A stretch of 64,000 bases of DNA from Symbiodinium natans (lineage: Eukaryota > Sar > Dinophyceae > Suessiales > Symbiodiniaceae), in the NCBI GenBank assembly GCA_905221605.1, contig CAJNDS010002778.1, forward strand, positions 188,001 to 252,000, given 5' to 3'. Shown piece after piece: positions 32,423 to 44,683 of the stretch. Each line of letters starts with the position of its first letter. Position 1 is the first letter of the stretch. A program made the translations under genes and the position numbers. Below the pieces are notes generated by a model. The model had not been told where the DNA came from and made no database searches. It saw only the letters and a program-made list of their open reading frames with translations.

Positions 32423-34015
32423 CTTTTCAAATTGGCAATGTCACACAGAAGACATGCGAAGGCTCTGACAACTGAACATGTTTAGTCTCAAAGAGCGGGT
32501 TTGGCAGCTTGAGTTCAAGCAGTGCACTCACAAGAAGCTTAGAACCTCTGACACTCAAAACCGGCCAGCATGACGACGAAACAATGGATGCGGATGCTGC
32601 CAGTTTCCAAACTGCGTCGCCAGGGAATCGCACGGGCAGAGGAGTTCGCTCATGCTAAAATTCCTGCTCTCTCTATCGTTCTCGCAATCTGAACTCGCGA
32701 TCTCGGATTCCTGCTCATGCGGCAGTACTAAGAAGATCAGGATCTGAACTGCGGGTGAGTTGCTTTGCAGTTGTTCGATCTCCACACGTCTCAGGCAGTT
32801 GCCACGCCTGTGTCGTGCCGGAGCTCGCTTGCCAACAGCAATATGTTCGGACCCTTCTGAGTCTCAAGCTGTTAAAGGCTCCAGCCACATAGTGAGGTAG
32901 TTGCCACCTGTAAGCAACAGACTCTCAAAGAAATCGCAGCAGATTGGAGCAGAAAGATTGCTTGCTACTGTACCGCAAAGAAGTTTTGGCCGTAACCACT
33001 GAGGTACAAGCGGGAGATTTTGGCTGTAGAGTACTCGCCACCTCTCATCTGCAAGCGCAGCCTACTGGAGCCGTCTTGCAACCTGAGTCCAGGATCGCCG
33101 GTTCCCAGCCGAGAGCTTGGTACCTTTGACACCACTGCTCGAATGTAGATCCCAAGTGTTGAGAGCACAGCGTGACCAGATTCGTTTCTGCATCACCCCC
33201 AATAATCTCCTCAGCGTGCACACACACACACACAGACTGCAAAGCACGAGTCCTCTTGCGCCACACAAAACGGCTAAAGCTGCTCCAGGGCTTCTTCGTT
33301 CGAATCTGGTCCGAGTCACGATGCCACCGTCTGGAGCGAACTGGGGATCGTTGTTGCCAGCGCCTCAGTGGTTAAGTGCACACAAGTACACAAGTACACA
33401 AGTACGCAAGTACACACACCGTATCGCGCCTAGCTGGTACATCGTCTCCTCAGTCGTGAAAACATGGCCAACCTGCCGGCTTAAAGTCGCGCAAGTGACG
33501 TTCCGAACATGACCACAATCATCGTCGTCATCATCGTCGTCATCATCATCATCATAATGCTGCGGGTTTTCCATCGGGTAAGTGCACAAGCTGCACAAGT
33601 GCATTCCCCCGGTTGCCTCCAACGGGGAATACCTGTAGCCCTCGTGGTCGTCGTTGGAGCTGATGAAGAACAACTGGCCACAAACCCCCACGAATCCAGC
33701 TGCTTCGTAATCCGTGATACATGTGGCCATCTGTGAAGTGAACTAGTGCGTGGCGGGCATCACTCTGTCCCGCGTGGTTTTCTACTGCCTGTGTCCGCAG
33801 ATGACGACTGTACCAGACTCCAAGACTCCAAGACTTGGAGTCATGTCAGGCATCAGGCAGCCGAACGTATGAAAGTGGGCTTGAAAGGCCAGATACAAGG
33901 AGCCTGCTCCAGGCATCTCGACTGGTTTCGACGCCAGCCGCTCCGTCTAAAGACTTAAGGCCCATTGATCTGGACTTGTCACTTGCTACATGCCGCACCT
34001 TTGGCGCGCAAGAGC
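32423..34015. other. No firmly supported gene between HGH1 and the gene at 32 kb
   Basis: A short minus-strand frame near 32825-32885 (GPNILLLASELRHD) follows a CTCAG acceptor and ends in a stop. It could be a last exon of something, but nothing to join it to was found. The rest is microsatellites and chance frames. Confidence 0.3.
33378..33420. repeat. Tandem repeat, unit ACACAAGT
   Basis: Four to five copies of an 8-9 bp unit (ACACAAGT, ACGCAAGT). A (CA)n run lies at 33218-33233 and an ATC/GTC trinucleotide run at 33515-33556. Confidence 0.85.
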
Positions 34016-36177
34016 TCAGGGATCCTCCGCTGGACCAGCCTCCCTAGCCTCCGTCGTAGACTCCGTGTGCTGCTGGGATGCCAACTTCTCTTGCTCAGCT
34101 TTCAGCTCGTCTTCAGACAGCACCAACGCCGGGAGTACAACATCGAGTTGCTCCTTGTCAGGCACACGCTGACCACCGCAGTTTTCAGAAAGTGCTGCCC
34201 GAGCTTTGAGCACAAGACAAACCCTTCATACAAGCCCATCCTTGATAGTGCCATCGATCTCTTGGGCCTGCCAGGCACGCAAGACCTGTGCAAAGGATGG
34301 CAAAACCCGACATTTGGATGAGACCGCCGACACCGCAACTGTCAGATTCGGACGGAAATACTATGATTGGAGTAGTAGTACGTCTTGGGATCTCAGGACT
34401 TGCAACTCAGCTAAGTCACCAAAGCGAACGCAGCAAGGGCAAGAAAGTAGTTGCAGGGCAATTCTACAGCCATGGCATTTATGCACTTACCGATGGACAA
34501 GGGTCGCTGTGATTGAGCCACAACATGCTTGAAGCACAACTCAGCACAGGCCATCACTCCGACCTGCTCGCATCCAGAGGCACGGAGATAGTCTCGGCCA
34601 GCAAGTGAGCGGCAAAGGCCCATGAAACTCACAGCAGCGGCCGATCGAACAGCAACGTCACCTTCGGGTCGGGGGTCGGGGACGGTCGCGGGAGGCATAT
34701 TGCAAAAAAAGAAGGCCGCGGAGAGCACTTTTTTGGTCACTTTTTGGTGGTTTGGGCCCACGGAGAGACGCAGCCTGCAGTCCGTTGTGTTTGCAAGCGT
34801 GCAAGTGGGCAAGCGCTCAAGTGTGCAAATGTGCAAGTGTGCAGCAAGTGTGCAGCAAGTGAGCAGCAAGTGAGCAGCATGTGTGCAAGTGTATAGGTGT
34901 GCGTGCAACTATGCGTGCAACTATGCGTGCAACTATGCGTGCAAGCGGGCGGTGCGGGCAGTTTGGGCGGTGCGGGCGGTGCGTGTGCGCGTGTGTGCTC
35001 CTTTCCTTGTATGTCCCCGATCACTCCCGTTCTGCGCCTGTGAGCGATGCGCCCTCCTTCTCCAGGCACTCCTTCAGCGCCCCCGGCAGCGCGGACTTCG
35101 CTTCCGCATCGAGGCTGTCCCACGGGCAGAGGAACCTCTGACAGCATTCAGTGCATCTCCAGAAAAAAACCAGCAAATCCAGCCCCAAAGGGCCACAAGA
35201 AATGTGAGGGACTACTCTCAGCATCTCTCAGCCTTGCCATCTGCGAGATCAGATCTGTTGTAATGATGGTCTGGTGGCACTCCTGAGCTTCAAAACTTCA
35301 ACTCCCCATCACAAGCCTCACCCGAGCACCAGCGCCGCAGCATGGCACCATTCTGCACAGCATTACCCCTAGCTAGTGGCTGGACAAAACTCATTTTAAA
35401 CAGTGCCATCCTCTTAGTTGCGTTCAGAGAGTCCGAGTCCAAGCAAATGTTCTTCACGGCATTGATCATGTCCTGTCTTCGGCCGCGATCTGCCAGCTCG
35501 CCGAAGATGGTGGGCAGCGCGTGATGCTCACCCAGAGCAAAGAGCTTGCGCCCTTCAGGCACGACCAACACATTGACAAGCAAACTCCCAAGCCAAAGCA
35601 GCGGATCTTCGTAGCCATCTCTTGGAGGAGGCCGTGGTTTAGTCACATAGGCTGCAACCAGAAATTTGAGCATGCCTTCATCGCTACATAGCGCTTGCTG
35701 ACCTTTCACGCTAGTGGAGACGTTTGCCAGCAGCATTGCATACCAATGGGCCATCGTAGCTCGACCCTCCAGCCAACCCGATCGCAAGGATTCGGTGATG
35801 CGCTTTGGCGCATTCAGGGCAACTAGCTCTTCCTGAACGGTGGGGATGGTGGACAGGTTCACCAGAGCCTTCAAAGCCGAAACGCAGGCAGCCATGCTGC
35901 TTGCGGCCTGAATGGCCGCAGTCTTCTCGGCCTGAGAGCTCCCGCCCTTGCTGCCGATCTGTGCTGCCTCTGCTGCCTCGGCTTCGGCCTTCTCCGCCAA
36001 GCGCAGGAGGGGCCTCGCTGCAGTGCGCGGAGTCCGTCGGCAAAAATCCAAAAAGCTGGTGTCCTCCGTCTGCCCAAGAACACCCTCCGCAGCAAAGCGC
36101 CTCACTTCAGGCTTCTGGTCTTGCAGGAACCCCAGCAACTCAGAAAACTCTTGATCCTGCGAGCCATCGTCTGCCAT
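34016..36177 (-). CDS. HGH1: HGH1-family armadillo-type protein, at least five exons
   Basis: Exon 1 begins at Met 36177 and runs to about 35420. It has the family's N-terminal helices (ELLGFLQDQKPEVRRFAAEGV), the NLS repeat (ALKALVNLSTIP), the LANV block (HWYAMLLANVSTS), and the hallmark LLWLGSLLVNVLVVPEGR followed by VKNICLDSD. Later exons complete the known C-terminus: about 35030-35131 (LDAEAKSALPGALKE), 34564-34661 (GDVAVRSAAAVSFMG, then AGRDYLRASGCEQ), 34232-34285 (VLRAWQAQEIDGTIKDGL) and 34016-34168 (VVLPALVLSEDELKAEQ to the stop). The last two joins are exact in phase with GT donors. HGH1 proteins are chaperone-like partners in folding translation factors such as eEF2. The exon 1 to 2 and 2 to 3 boundaries are unresolved. 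In the intron before exon 3 lies a GC-rich minisatellite. Confidence 0.85.
34785..34985. repeat. Minisatellite of GTGCAAGTG / GTGCAACTATGC / GTGCGGGCG units
   Basis: About 200 bp of related short units: GTGTGCAAGT, AGCAAGTGTGC, three copies of CAACTATGCGTG, then GCGGGCGGTGC. It sits inside an HGH1 intron. Confidence 0.9.
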
Positions 36178-37299
36178 GGCGCCTGTTTTCCCAGCGCCGG
36201 CACGCTTCTTGAATTACTTCAAACCTCAAACCTCGTCCACCTCGTAATACGAATCTACACTCCTACAGTAGTCATGTCGGAGCTACCGTGTGAGATCAAA
36301 CCAGATCCTAAGAAACCTCGAGCAATCATAAGAATCATAAGGAATCACAGTGCTTAGCCTAGACGTGCAGTTGCCATGTCTGCATTGTGGAACTTGGGCC
36401 AGGCAATGGATTTAAAACTTGGAGTGAGGTACTCGAGTTGAGAGGAAGTGGTCCCAAATCCTGATATGAAAGGCTCAATCAGAAAGACCACACAGAACCG
36501 CACAAAAACAGAGAGTCGGCCTCCTGGTCTGTGACCATCTCATTTGTGGCTTGGGCGTTCATCACGATCTGATACGACCTTTTGCGAAGGTACCGCAATC
36601 TTTCTGTGATTCACCTGTAGTCACTCCACCTCATTTTTTGTTGAAGGTGTCCAGTTGGAACATCTCCCGAAAAAACAAAAAAACAAACGAGGCTGAGAGC
36701 GTCGCGCATCGGGCGATAGTCCGTTCCGCTTCTCGAAGATGATAACAATCTCACGCCTGAGACATGGCAAAACCATGACATGAACTACCCTTCTTCTTCA
36801 GCGATGTTCCGCTATAGGCTCCAGGATCCGCGCATGTCAACTGTCAAGCCACGGTAGAAGCAACCCTTCGGCAAGGGGAAGCCCTTCGCCTCCGAAAGTG
36901 TGGCTTCACAGGCACAGCGAGGCGTTTGCTCGACTTTACTGAGGCACTTAAATTTAATTAGGGCAGCTTCCAGGCATGATGGCCTGGTCGCTGCTCCACA
37001 GTTCGCGGAAGACGATACCGCACACTGTCTGCGTTGCCTCACATATAGAGCGGGGGACGACTGCAGCTACAGAGCAGAGTTGTCTCTCAAACATGTTTAT
37101 AACACTCAAGGGGCGCAGCCTCCTCCCACTCATCGCTGCCGATATTGAAGGAACTGACGAAGGGGCCCTGTGCACTGCTCCCCATGTGCCGGAGAGCTGC
37201 CTGCAAAACGCCGCAGTGCACTTCTTGAACTGCCTTCTCGGTACCCAGAAATGAGCTGCTTGAAGGGCTGCAACCCCAAACAACAAAGCACATTGGCAC
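36178..37299. other. Spacer or last exons of the LamG gene
   Basis: A minus-strand frame at 37087-37200 (GPFVSSFNIGSDEWEE, ending ECYKHV before a stop) could be the terminal exon of the large secreted-protein gene. The competing frame over 36960-37200 is also open. The 36180-36900 part shows nothing coding and should hold the HGH1 5' region. Confidence 0.3.
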
Positions 37300-40200
37300 A
37301 AGCCTGGCCTGGTTCAGGAATGTAATCGAGAGGCTCATATGCCCGTCAGCCTCCGAGCGGGGGATGGAGGGCGCGACACGAAACGACAACCTGACGCCGA
37401 AGGCGTTTGCCAGAACTGATGGCTGCCGCAAGCCGGCTCCTATGTATTACCCGCGCGATGCAGTTGCTGCGGGACATAAAGGGTGCTTCTGTTCCTCCCC
37501 AAGAACAGCCTGGAGCGACAGGCAAAACAAAAAGGAGCCGTACCTCGACGTAGCGCCTCCCGGCTGCGTCTGCGCGCCCCGTCCGGAAGGTCAGAATGAA
37601 GGGAGATGACTGCCCCCACTCCTGCACCGCACTCTGCACCGCACTCTGCACTGACATGGACCCAGCAACATGTCGAGTCCCGCTGCGTCGGCCAAATTCC
37701 AAGCTCTGTCAAACTGCCTAAGCCGGACTGTGACCAAGTGCAGCAACTGCAGCTCTTGACGTGCTGTCGTGCTGTGCTCAGGAATGAAAGGCAAGATTGT
37801 TTGCTCTACGCCTCTATACATGCTTGTGCCTTCGAATGCAGCCAAGATGCTCTGCGATTCAAACTCCAGGATGCCGGCTTCAGCTGCTCGGCCATCCCGC
37901 TCCCAGCAGACTCTCCTAATTCTCAGAGCTTTTTCAAAGCCACACGCTCTTTTATGCGGAATGCAGGAAGCCGACAGCAACCAGACACGCTCAAGATCAC
38001 TCAAGCATAAGAGCCCGAGTCGCAACATCCTCGCAGAGCTGGACATCAGTTCGCCGCGCGTGACGCCTGAACAGCAGTGCAGGAGCAAGTGCGTTCAATG
38101 TGAAGTAGACATGCCACAGCCAGCGGAGGATAGCGGAGGCGTTGTTAGAATTGAAGGAGAGCGCAAGGAAAGCGGAAGCTCCTCGATTGGTTCGGCGCCA
38201 CTGCCCCCCATCAATATAGAATCTGGGCGGAATTGGAGCTGTTGCGAAGCTGCCCTGCTCCACAGTGAAGACCGCTGGATTGGAGGTTTCAGCGATGGCA
38301 ATGCCAATGGGTGCACCTGGGTCCTGATTCTGGTCTCCGACCCCGCCATCTGAAGCGTTGGCCAGAGCCAAGACATCTTCAGAGCTGAGAGGCACGTTGT
38401 AGAAGCGCAACTCGTCGAGGTCCAAGAACCCATCAGAGGCATTGTTGCCTCCCGGATATTCCGAGCACACCTGTCCAGCGAACTGCAGCGGCAATGTCGA
38501 CGTATTCATGATGACACCCAGGCGCTCGTACGCCAGTGCTCCATCAATGTAGAAGCGCAGGATGCCGCTCATCCTCTACACGAAGCGGGCTCGCGCATGT
38601 TCAAGCATGTTCAAGCATGTTCACGCAACACGTAAGAAAGGAACACAGGTTTGGCATCAGGTCGAGAGAAACAAAGACAGGGGGTCTGCAGCGTGACAAA
38701 GAGCTCGAACGCGCTAGGCAGAGAAGAGAGCGGGAGAGAGGGAGAGAGAGAGCGAACAAGCAAAGTGGGAAGGAAGACTTGGTCACGGTGTGCATCAATA
38801 CTGGAGACATAGGCCATAGGTCAAAAATCTGTGCGATAGCAGGTACTAGCTGCTGGCTGCCCGTGTCCTCCCAGCATATACAACTGCAACATGTGCCCAC
38901 TGCGCTATTGGGAGCACAGCATCGCCCATTGCCTGCAGAGTCAACGACTGCGAGGCCCATGGAACAAGACGCGGACAGCCACAGCGCGCAATCTGCGAGG
39001 GACGAAGCTGCGCCTGATCGTCGCCCGAAACGCCCGCAGCCTGCCGCAAGTAGAGGCTGCCAGACGCCCAAGGGGCTGAGGCCACACCTGTAAGAGCCAC
39101 CCTCAGAGTTTTTGTGCACTCAGGGTTTGCGGCGCTAAGGTGTGCAGATGTTAGCGGCCCGAATGACTCTGCATCATCTCAACCCAGGGCCTATTTCAAC
39201 TTCTCCATCCTCGAAGAGGCCATTGTTGTTTGCCATCCCACAGAGAGTATACCATCCATCCTTCCTATGGCAAGCGGGAGGATTCGAGGATGTGCCACTT
39301 GCCACAGAGGACTCACAGGACTGTGTTCTTTTGCACCAAGTCTCTCAAGTTGCACCCAGAAAGCGATGCTCCAGGCTTCGGTCGCTTCAACTGGACTTCC
39401 AGCAGGGAGACCTTAAGGAGTCATATCCCTCTCTGTTTTGAAGCCGGAGTGCAGCCCCTGAGACACCATCTTTCAATGACGCTGCCTCTACTAGCACATG
39501 GTCAAATGCTTGAGCTGCCACTAGCTTCGTGCGATCGAGGAGCTCAAAGACGAGCCATTCCCAAAACGAAGCGCATAGGCACCCCACTTGCCTGGCGTGC
39601 GCTGCACGCCGACACCTGCGTTACTGAGCATCTGATATCATCTGATCACAGCAGTGGAATGCACGAGCTCCGCTTCTGTTGCAGAGCTTTCTGCTATCAT
39701 TTGCTATCAATTATCTGCTGTCTGTCTTTTGGGTCAGTTGGTGTCTGCTTCATGGGGTGGGCCACCGGCATTTAATCTCTGAAGTTGAGGGAGGAATGCA
39801 GAATGGGCAGCGGCAACCTGCCTTGAAACGTACCATGCCTCTCGCCAACGGCATCTGCAGCCACGTCGCCCTCCGCCTCATTCAACGGCAGGTAGTTTTG
39901 CAAGCCTTGGAACACGAGAAAGCCCTTTGCCATGTCCAGCATTGGCTGCGAACAGTTCTCACCGCACTGCACTCCAGCTCCAAGAACAATCGTGTCGCCG
40001 TCTTTAAGCCCAAGGTTGCCCAATCCGCCACCCGAGTAGGTGGTCCCGGCAAAGGTCAGTTGCAAACCGGTCTCGGTGGTCACCAGGTGTGTCAAGGGAA
40101 CCGTCTCACAGTTTTCGTTTAGCTCGTTGCAGCGCACGCGATCGGAGGCGAGGGTCGTCGTACGCATGTAGCCTGTGTTCTCGGTCAGAAAGTTGCTGGT

Positions 40201-42786
40201 GCAAAGGGAATGGCCATTTATGGGGTCTTCATTTGGACGCAAGCACATCCGCTCGGCAGGAGCAAAAGCAGAGCAAGTGGAGGATTCCAGAACGAGTCGC
40301 AGCATGTCGCCGTCCTGCAAGTTGACACCAAGATACTCGAAGCGGAAGGTCTTCATGGTTGGCAACAGCCAGTATTGGTTTGCAACGGGGCCTGCCACCA
40401 CAAGTGCGCCAACAGGCACCCAGTATGGGCTGCCAAGGCAAACCTGCTCGCCGAATTCATCCAGCCCACCCATGTCTGGGCAGTAACACACGACAGCCGT
40501 TGCGACATCAGGAAAGTAGATGCTCTTGCCAACCTCACCACCGTCAAAAACAATGCGGTCGCCGCGTACCGTTGCGGAGTATTCTGATGCGTTTGCGCGA
40601 GTCAGTCCAACAACGTCAACCGTGCGACCCTTCTGACAGGCTTCTCTGGTAGAGCTATCCTCCGTGATGATCATGGCAGCAAGGCGGATGCCCCCACCAG
40701 CAGTTAGCCCAACTACATTCTCCGGATTGCGGTAGGGCAACAAGGATCTGGACATCGAAACCTGTCCAATCTGGCCAACCTGTTTCGGAGGGGTCGTACT
40801 GCCCGTGCCAGGAACAGTGGATGAAGCTGCGAGAGATGCCTCCAACACAGCAACCTCCCCAACCTTGAACCACTCAGTGTTGTTTTCGCTGTAATCCGGC
40901 GTGAAGCATATGTCAAGCCAGTTCCCTTTTGGGACAAAAGTTGGCCAGTTGGGTAGAGTGTAGCCCTCCGCCGGCCGAAACCGTTTTAAGTCCGATCGGG
41001 GTCCACCATCGACTTGCAAAGCCACATCTGCCGTTGGCAGGAGGAAGGTCTCGTGAACCGCATGCCGGCAGCGATGCTCCGGGTGCCATGCTGGGAAAAC
41101 CTGTGCTTTCCATGGCTCAGGCTGCCGTGCAAAAAGGATGCGTGATGCAGCCTGGAAAGGGCAGCCGCCGTAGGGACAGAACACACAAGCCACGAAAGGG
41201 ATGGAGGCCAAAACCCCAGACGAAGAGGTCGCACAGGAGAACTCACCAACTGGCATCACAGATGCAGTGAACAGCTGGACGATTCCGACTTGCTGAACAA
41301 AACCCGAAGTACCGGCCACAAGGTCACAGCCGCTCAATCCTGTGCAGTAGCACACTGCAGTTGCCCTTGCAATCTGAGAAATGGCCAGTGGCTCGCTCGG
41401 CGGCATCGTCACCAGAGAGGCAGAGTCAAGAGGAAAAGATCGGTTTCCGGCTTGACACGTGGCATCTGCGCAGAAAGCGGCCGGATCTGCTGCTGACGCT
41501 CCACAGACCGGAGTTTGTAGTGGCAATGGAGCTCCATCACCTCCATACACTCCATCGATGCCTCTGGACCAGGACAGCACTCCAAGGTCCCCCTGCACAC
41601 CACCGATAGGCACGGCACAGGTGCCGTAGGCTGAGGGTATGCCCAGGAGAGCGTGGCAGCGGAAAGCGCGAGCAGCCAAACAACCAGCTGTTTCACAGCT
41701 ACTTATCAAACCATCTGCAATGAGCTCAACATTCACCAAGTCGACGTGGCCAGAAGAAAAGCTTCCATCATCTGAATAGCACAGTAGCGCATGGCCTGCA
41801 GAATTGAAAGGTATGGGGTCCGAAAATGATGTGTTGATCTGCCTACTTCCGCGAGAGTCCAGCGTCGTCACGCCCGTGGCAGACGACAGCGGAGCGCCCA
41901 CGAGCTCTGTGTTGAGCTCCATGCTTGAGCCGGCAGCACATGCTCCGGCTAGCACGTCCTGGCGCGTGACCGTCGCATTTATTGCCTTCAGCCGCACGGA
42001 GCCAGAATCAATTACTGAAAGCAAAGGCAGCTGCAACGAGATCTTGCTGATGGGCTGGGCGGCGCTAAACTTGATGCTTTCGCCATCAGTGGCTGCTTTC
42101 TCCTCGCCGTTTGCGAAGACCATGAACAATCCCGTTCCAGCAGGGAGCAGTGTCGTGACATATGCCTGTACGTTTATGAGCACGTTCAATAAGTCAGCAT
42201 GACCTGAGGCGAATGAGCCATCATCACTGAAGCATAAGCGATACGCCCCACCTTGCAAGAACGTGGCACCGGCAGCAATGTCCGCAGTAAGCGTCGTGAC
42301 TCCCTGTGCCGCATTTGTTTGCGAGCCCCAACGGGCTGAAAGTGGAGCCTGCACGTACTGATCACTTACGGGTCCAAGCTGATCAGGTGCGCACTCCCCA
42401 TTTCTTGCCTCCTCCTCTGTTAAGTATCCAAAGACTATACGTAAGCGGCCTGCTGCCACGTTGAAAAAGAATCCTTCAGGAAGGCCTATACTAATACCAT
42501 AGAGTACCTCACCGGCCAGTAAATGAAGCTCCTGACCATCAGCTGCTGAAGTAGTCTTGCTGCCAAACAGTTGCACGGTCAAGCTTGTGCCTGAAGGCAG
42601 TGTGGATGTAACAAACGGACTAGTCTGAAGCCGCCTTTCCGCGGAGGCATGGTCCAAAGTGGCATTCGGTGACTGTGACGAGGTCGATCCAGTTGCGGAT
42701 GACTCTGCAGCCAAAGTTGCCACAAGGGCCCACACCAGCACCCCCATTCGGAGGGTCTTTGACCGTCTTTCCATACTGCACGCCAC
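37300..42786 (-). CDS. Large secreted/surface protein with internal repeats and LamG (concanavalin-like) domain, multi-exon
   Basis: The first exon (39822-42786) alone gives 988 residues. It opens with a signal peptide (basic start, then MGVLVWALVATLAAES). Two tandem modules of about 160 residues each end in CFSDDGSFASGHADL and CYSDDGSFSSGHVDL. Further on, a second repeated element contains AVCYCTGLSGCD and VVCYCPDMGGLD, each followed by a hydrophobic strand. The exon ends in YLPLNEAEGDVAAD-HGTF, the start of a LamG-type fold, which continues after a GC-AG intron (734 bp) in 38876-39087 (WAHVAVVY at its end) and, after a second GC-AG intron (300 bp), in the exon from 38575 (GILRFYIDGAL, LDELRFYNVPLSSEDV). 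More strand-rich exons follow: about 37545-37612 (SSPFILTFRTGRADAA) and about 37310-37415 (FGVRLSFRVAPSIPR). LamG domains bind sugars or proteins outside the cell. The 3' end is not fixed. Confidence 0.85.
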
Positions 42787-44683
42787 TGAGGCTGCACTGC
42801 AGCATCAAACATTGATTCCCACACCGCGCATGTGGAGGTGAGAAATAGAGCTACTTCCCAAGCGGAGGAGTCTAAGCTGGTGCTGTGGGTAGTGAGTAGT
42901 GCGTATCCGGAGAATGACATCTGCTCAACTTTGTCAGTCTCCTGCTTGGCCGCTTAGCATGTCTTGCTGCCTACTTGCATTGCATGTAACTCGCGTGGAC
43001 GGTGTGTAAGGGCAGAGCACTAAACGTCATGCTTGCTTCTTGAAAGCAGGCCTCTGCCTCAGCACTCTTGCGATCATGTGAAACGAAGAGTCAGAAGTTG
43101 TTTGCCCATCTTCCTTTTGCTGTGTTTTAGTCTGTTGTAGACCGTAGAATTTCTTGCTGCAGCCAGGAGCAGCGGGCATGGCACTTGCATGTTACATGTT
43201 CAGCGTGAGGGGCATCGCCGCGGCAAGATCTCCTCCGAATGCTCTTTTGGGCCCTTGCGCTGACACACGTCATGGGCTGAGACATGTTAAAACGGTCCAG
43301 TGCGCTTCACGAAGCGGAAGCATGCCATCCAGCTGCTACTTGCTCGGCATCTTGTTGTGACTTCTAGGTTGTCGATGTTAGGCTGCTGGACAGCTCGTTT
43401 GGAAAACGCCAAACACCTGCAATGCCTGAATTATTGCTTTGACTGCGCCCCGTGATAGTCGTTAACAGGATGTTGGAACGGAATGTTGGGAAGGATTAAT
43501 AGATGAGATTTGAAGGGCCTCAAGATAAGGTTAATACACTATGAACAAGGTTAACCGTGGTGAAGACAATAATATAGTTACGAAGAGAACTCAACATTAA
43601 AATATCACAAATGAATGCAATGAGTGCGTGAATCCAGATGTTGAGTGAACGAAGCAAGCCCCAGTAGTGAAAAGAACAAATAAGAAGGGCCATTTTTGTG
43701 GTATTATTGATAGCCCCTTTTTTGGTGATATATGGCAATGGATCGCTGTTCGCCTGTGGGTTGGGGGCGCAGGCTCTTTATTCTGGTGAGAGCGGCGGTA
43801 CATTTACACTGCATGTTCTGACCCCTGGCAGGGATGGGAAGATCCGTATTGCAATTGTAGCGGAGAGCTCCCATCTGCCACGTTTGGAACATTCGGTCCC
43901 AGCGTGCCCTTCCTTGGGTCCGTGAAATTACGCGAAATCTGAAAGGCTGTGAGGCCTAAGGCGTATTGGTAGCGTCAGCATTCCTTCCAGCAGGCCCCAG
44001 TGTTTTCCACTTCTTGCCAGAACTGGGTACCACCCATAGCCGTGCGTTGGGGGTAGAGGAGAACAGCAAAAAATGTTCAAAAACATGTTTTTTGGGGAGC
44101 CCGAGCCCCTAACGAACAAGGGATGGCGTTAAGGACCGTTTAGAGACTGCTTAGACTCTGCAACGCTATCCCCCCTATGGCTTTAGGTTTCTAGGGTGCC
44201 TAGTGCGTCCCTGAAGGGGGTCCCCAAAGAAACTCCTCGCTAGAATGCGACAATTCTGGAATCTCGGAAGGTTCTTAGCAGGCGACTAAAGAAACAGGCG
44301 GATGTCAACCGGATTTCTAGGCAGCTTTCAGGGACTCTGTGGCGATCTTGGAGGTTGAGGGCCTTGGGGCCCACACTCGGTGCCTTTGAGGACCCACTAG
44401 CTCTGACCGTTTGCCTCGTAGGCACGAGCCTTGATTGGGGGGCCCAGGCCGAGGCGGGCTGCATAGCGATAAATAATGCTCGATTCCTACAGTGGAATGG
44501 CACACTGCTGTTGCCATGCCATGTTCCAGAAATCGGGAGGCACATCTTCTCTCAGAGAGGGAGAGAGATCGTGTGCTTTTCTGCACTTGTTGGGCATTCA
44601 CTTCTGCTGTCTATTGCATGCATCAGTTTCCTCACACATGCCCACGTTGAGCTGCATGCCATTGCTACCTGGGGTACGCGCAT
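42787..44683. other. Spacer upstream of the LamG gene
   Basis: About 1.9 kb with no firm exon. It includes the AT-rich island at 43.48-43.74 kb (listed separately) and, at 44.10-44.25 kb, short C-rich and G-rich runs. Confidence 0.4.
43520..43738 (-). other. AT-rich island with a 72-codon hydrophobic frame
   Basis: From about 43480 to 43740 the DNA is clearly richer in A and T than its GC-rich surroundings. On the minus strand it holds a frame of mostly Ile, Leu, Asn, Ser and aromatic residues (FHYWGLLRSLNIWIHAL). Codon and residue use are unlike the other genes here and more like an organelle sequence, but I cannot match it to a mitochondrial gene. It may be a nuclear copy of organelle DNA or simply AT-rich spacer. 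Confidence 0.25.
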
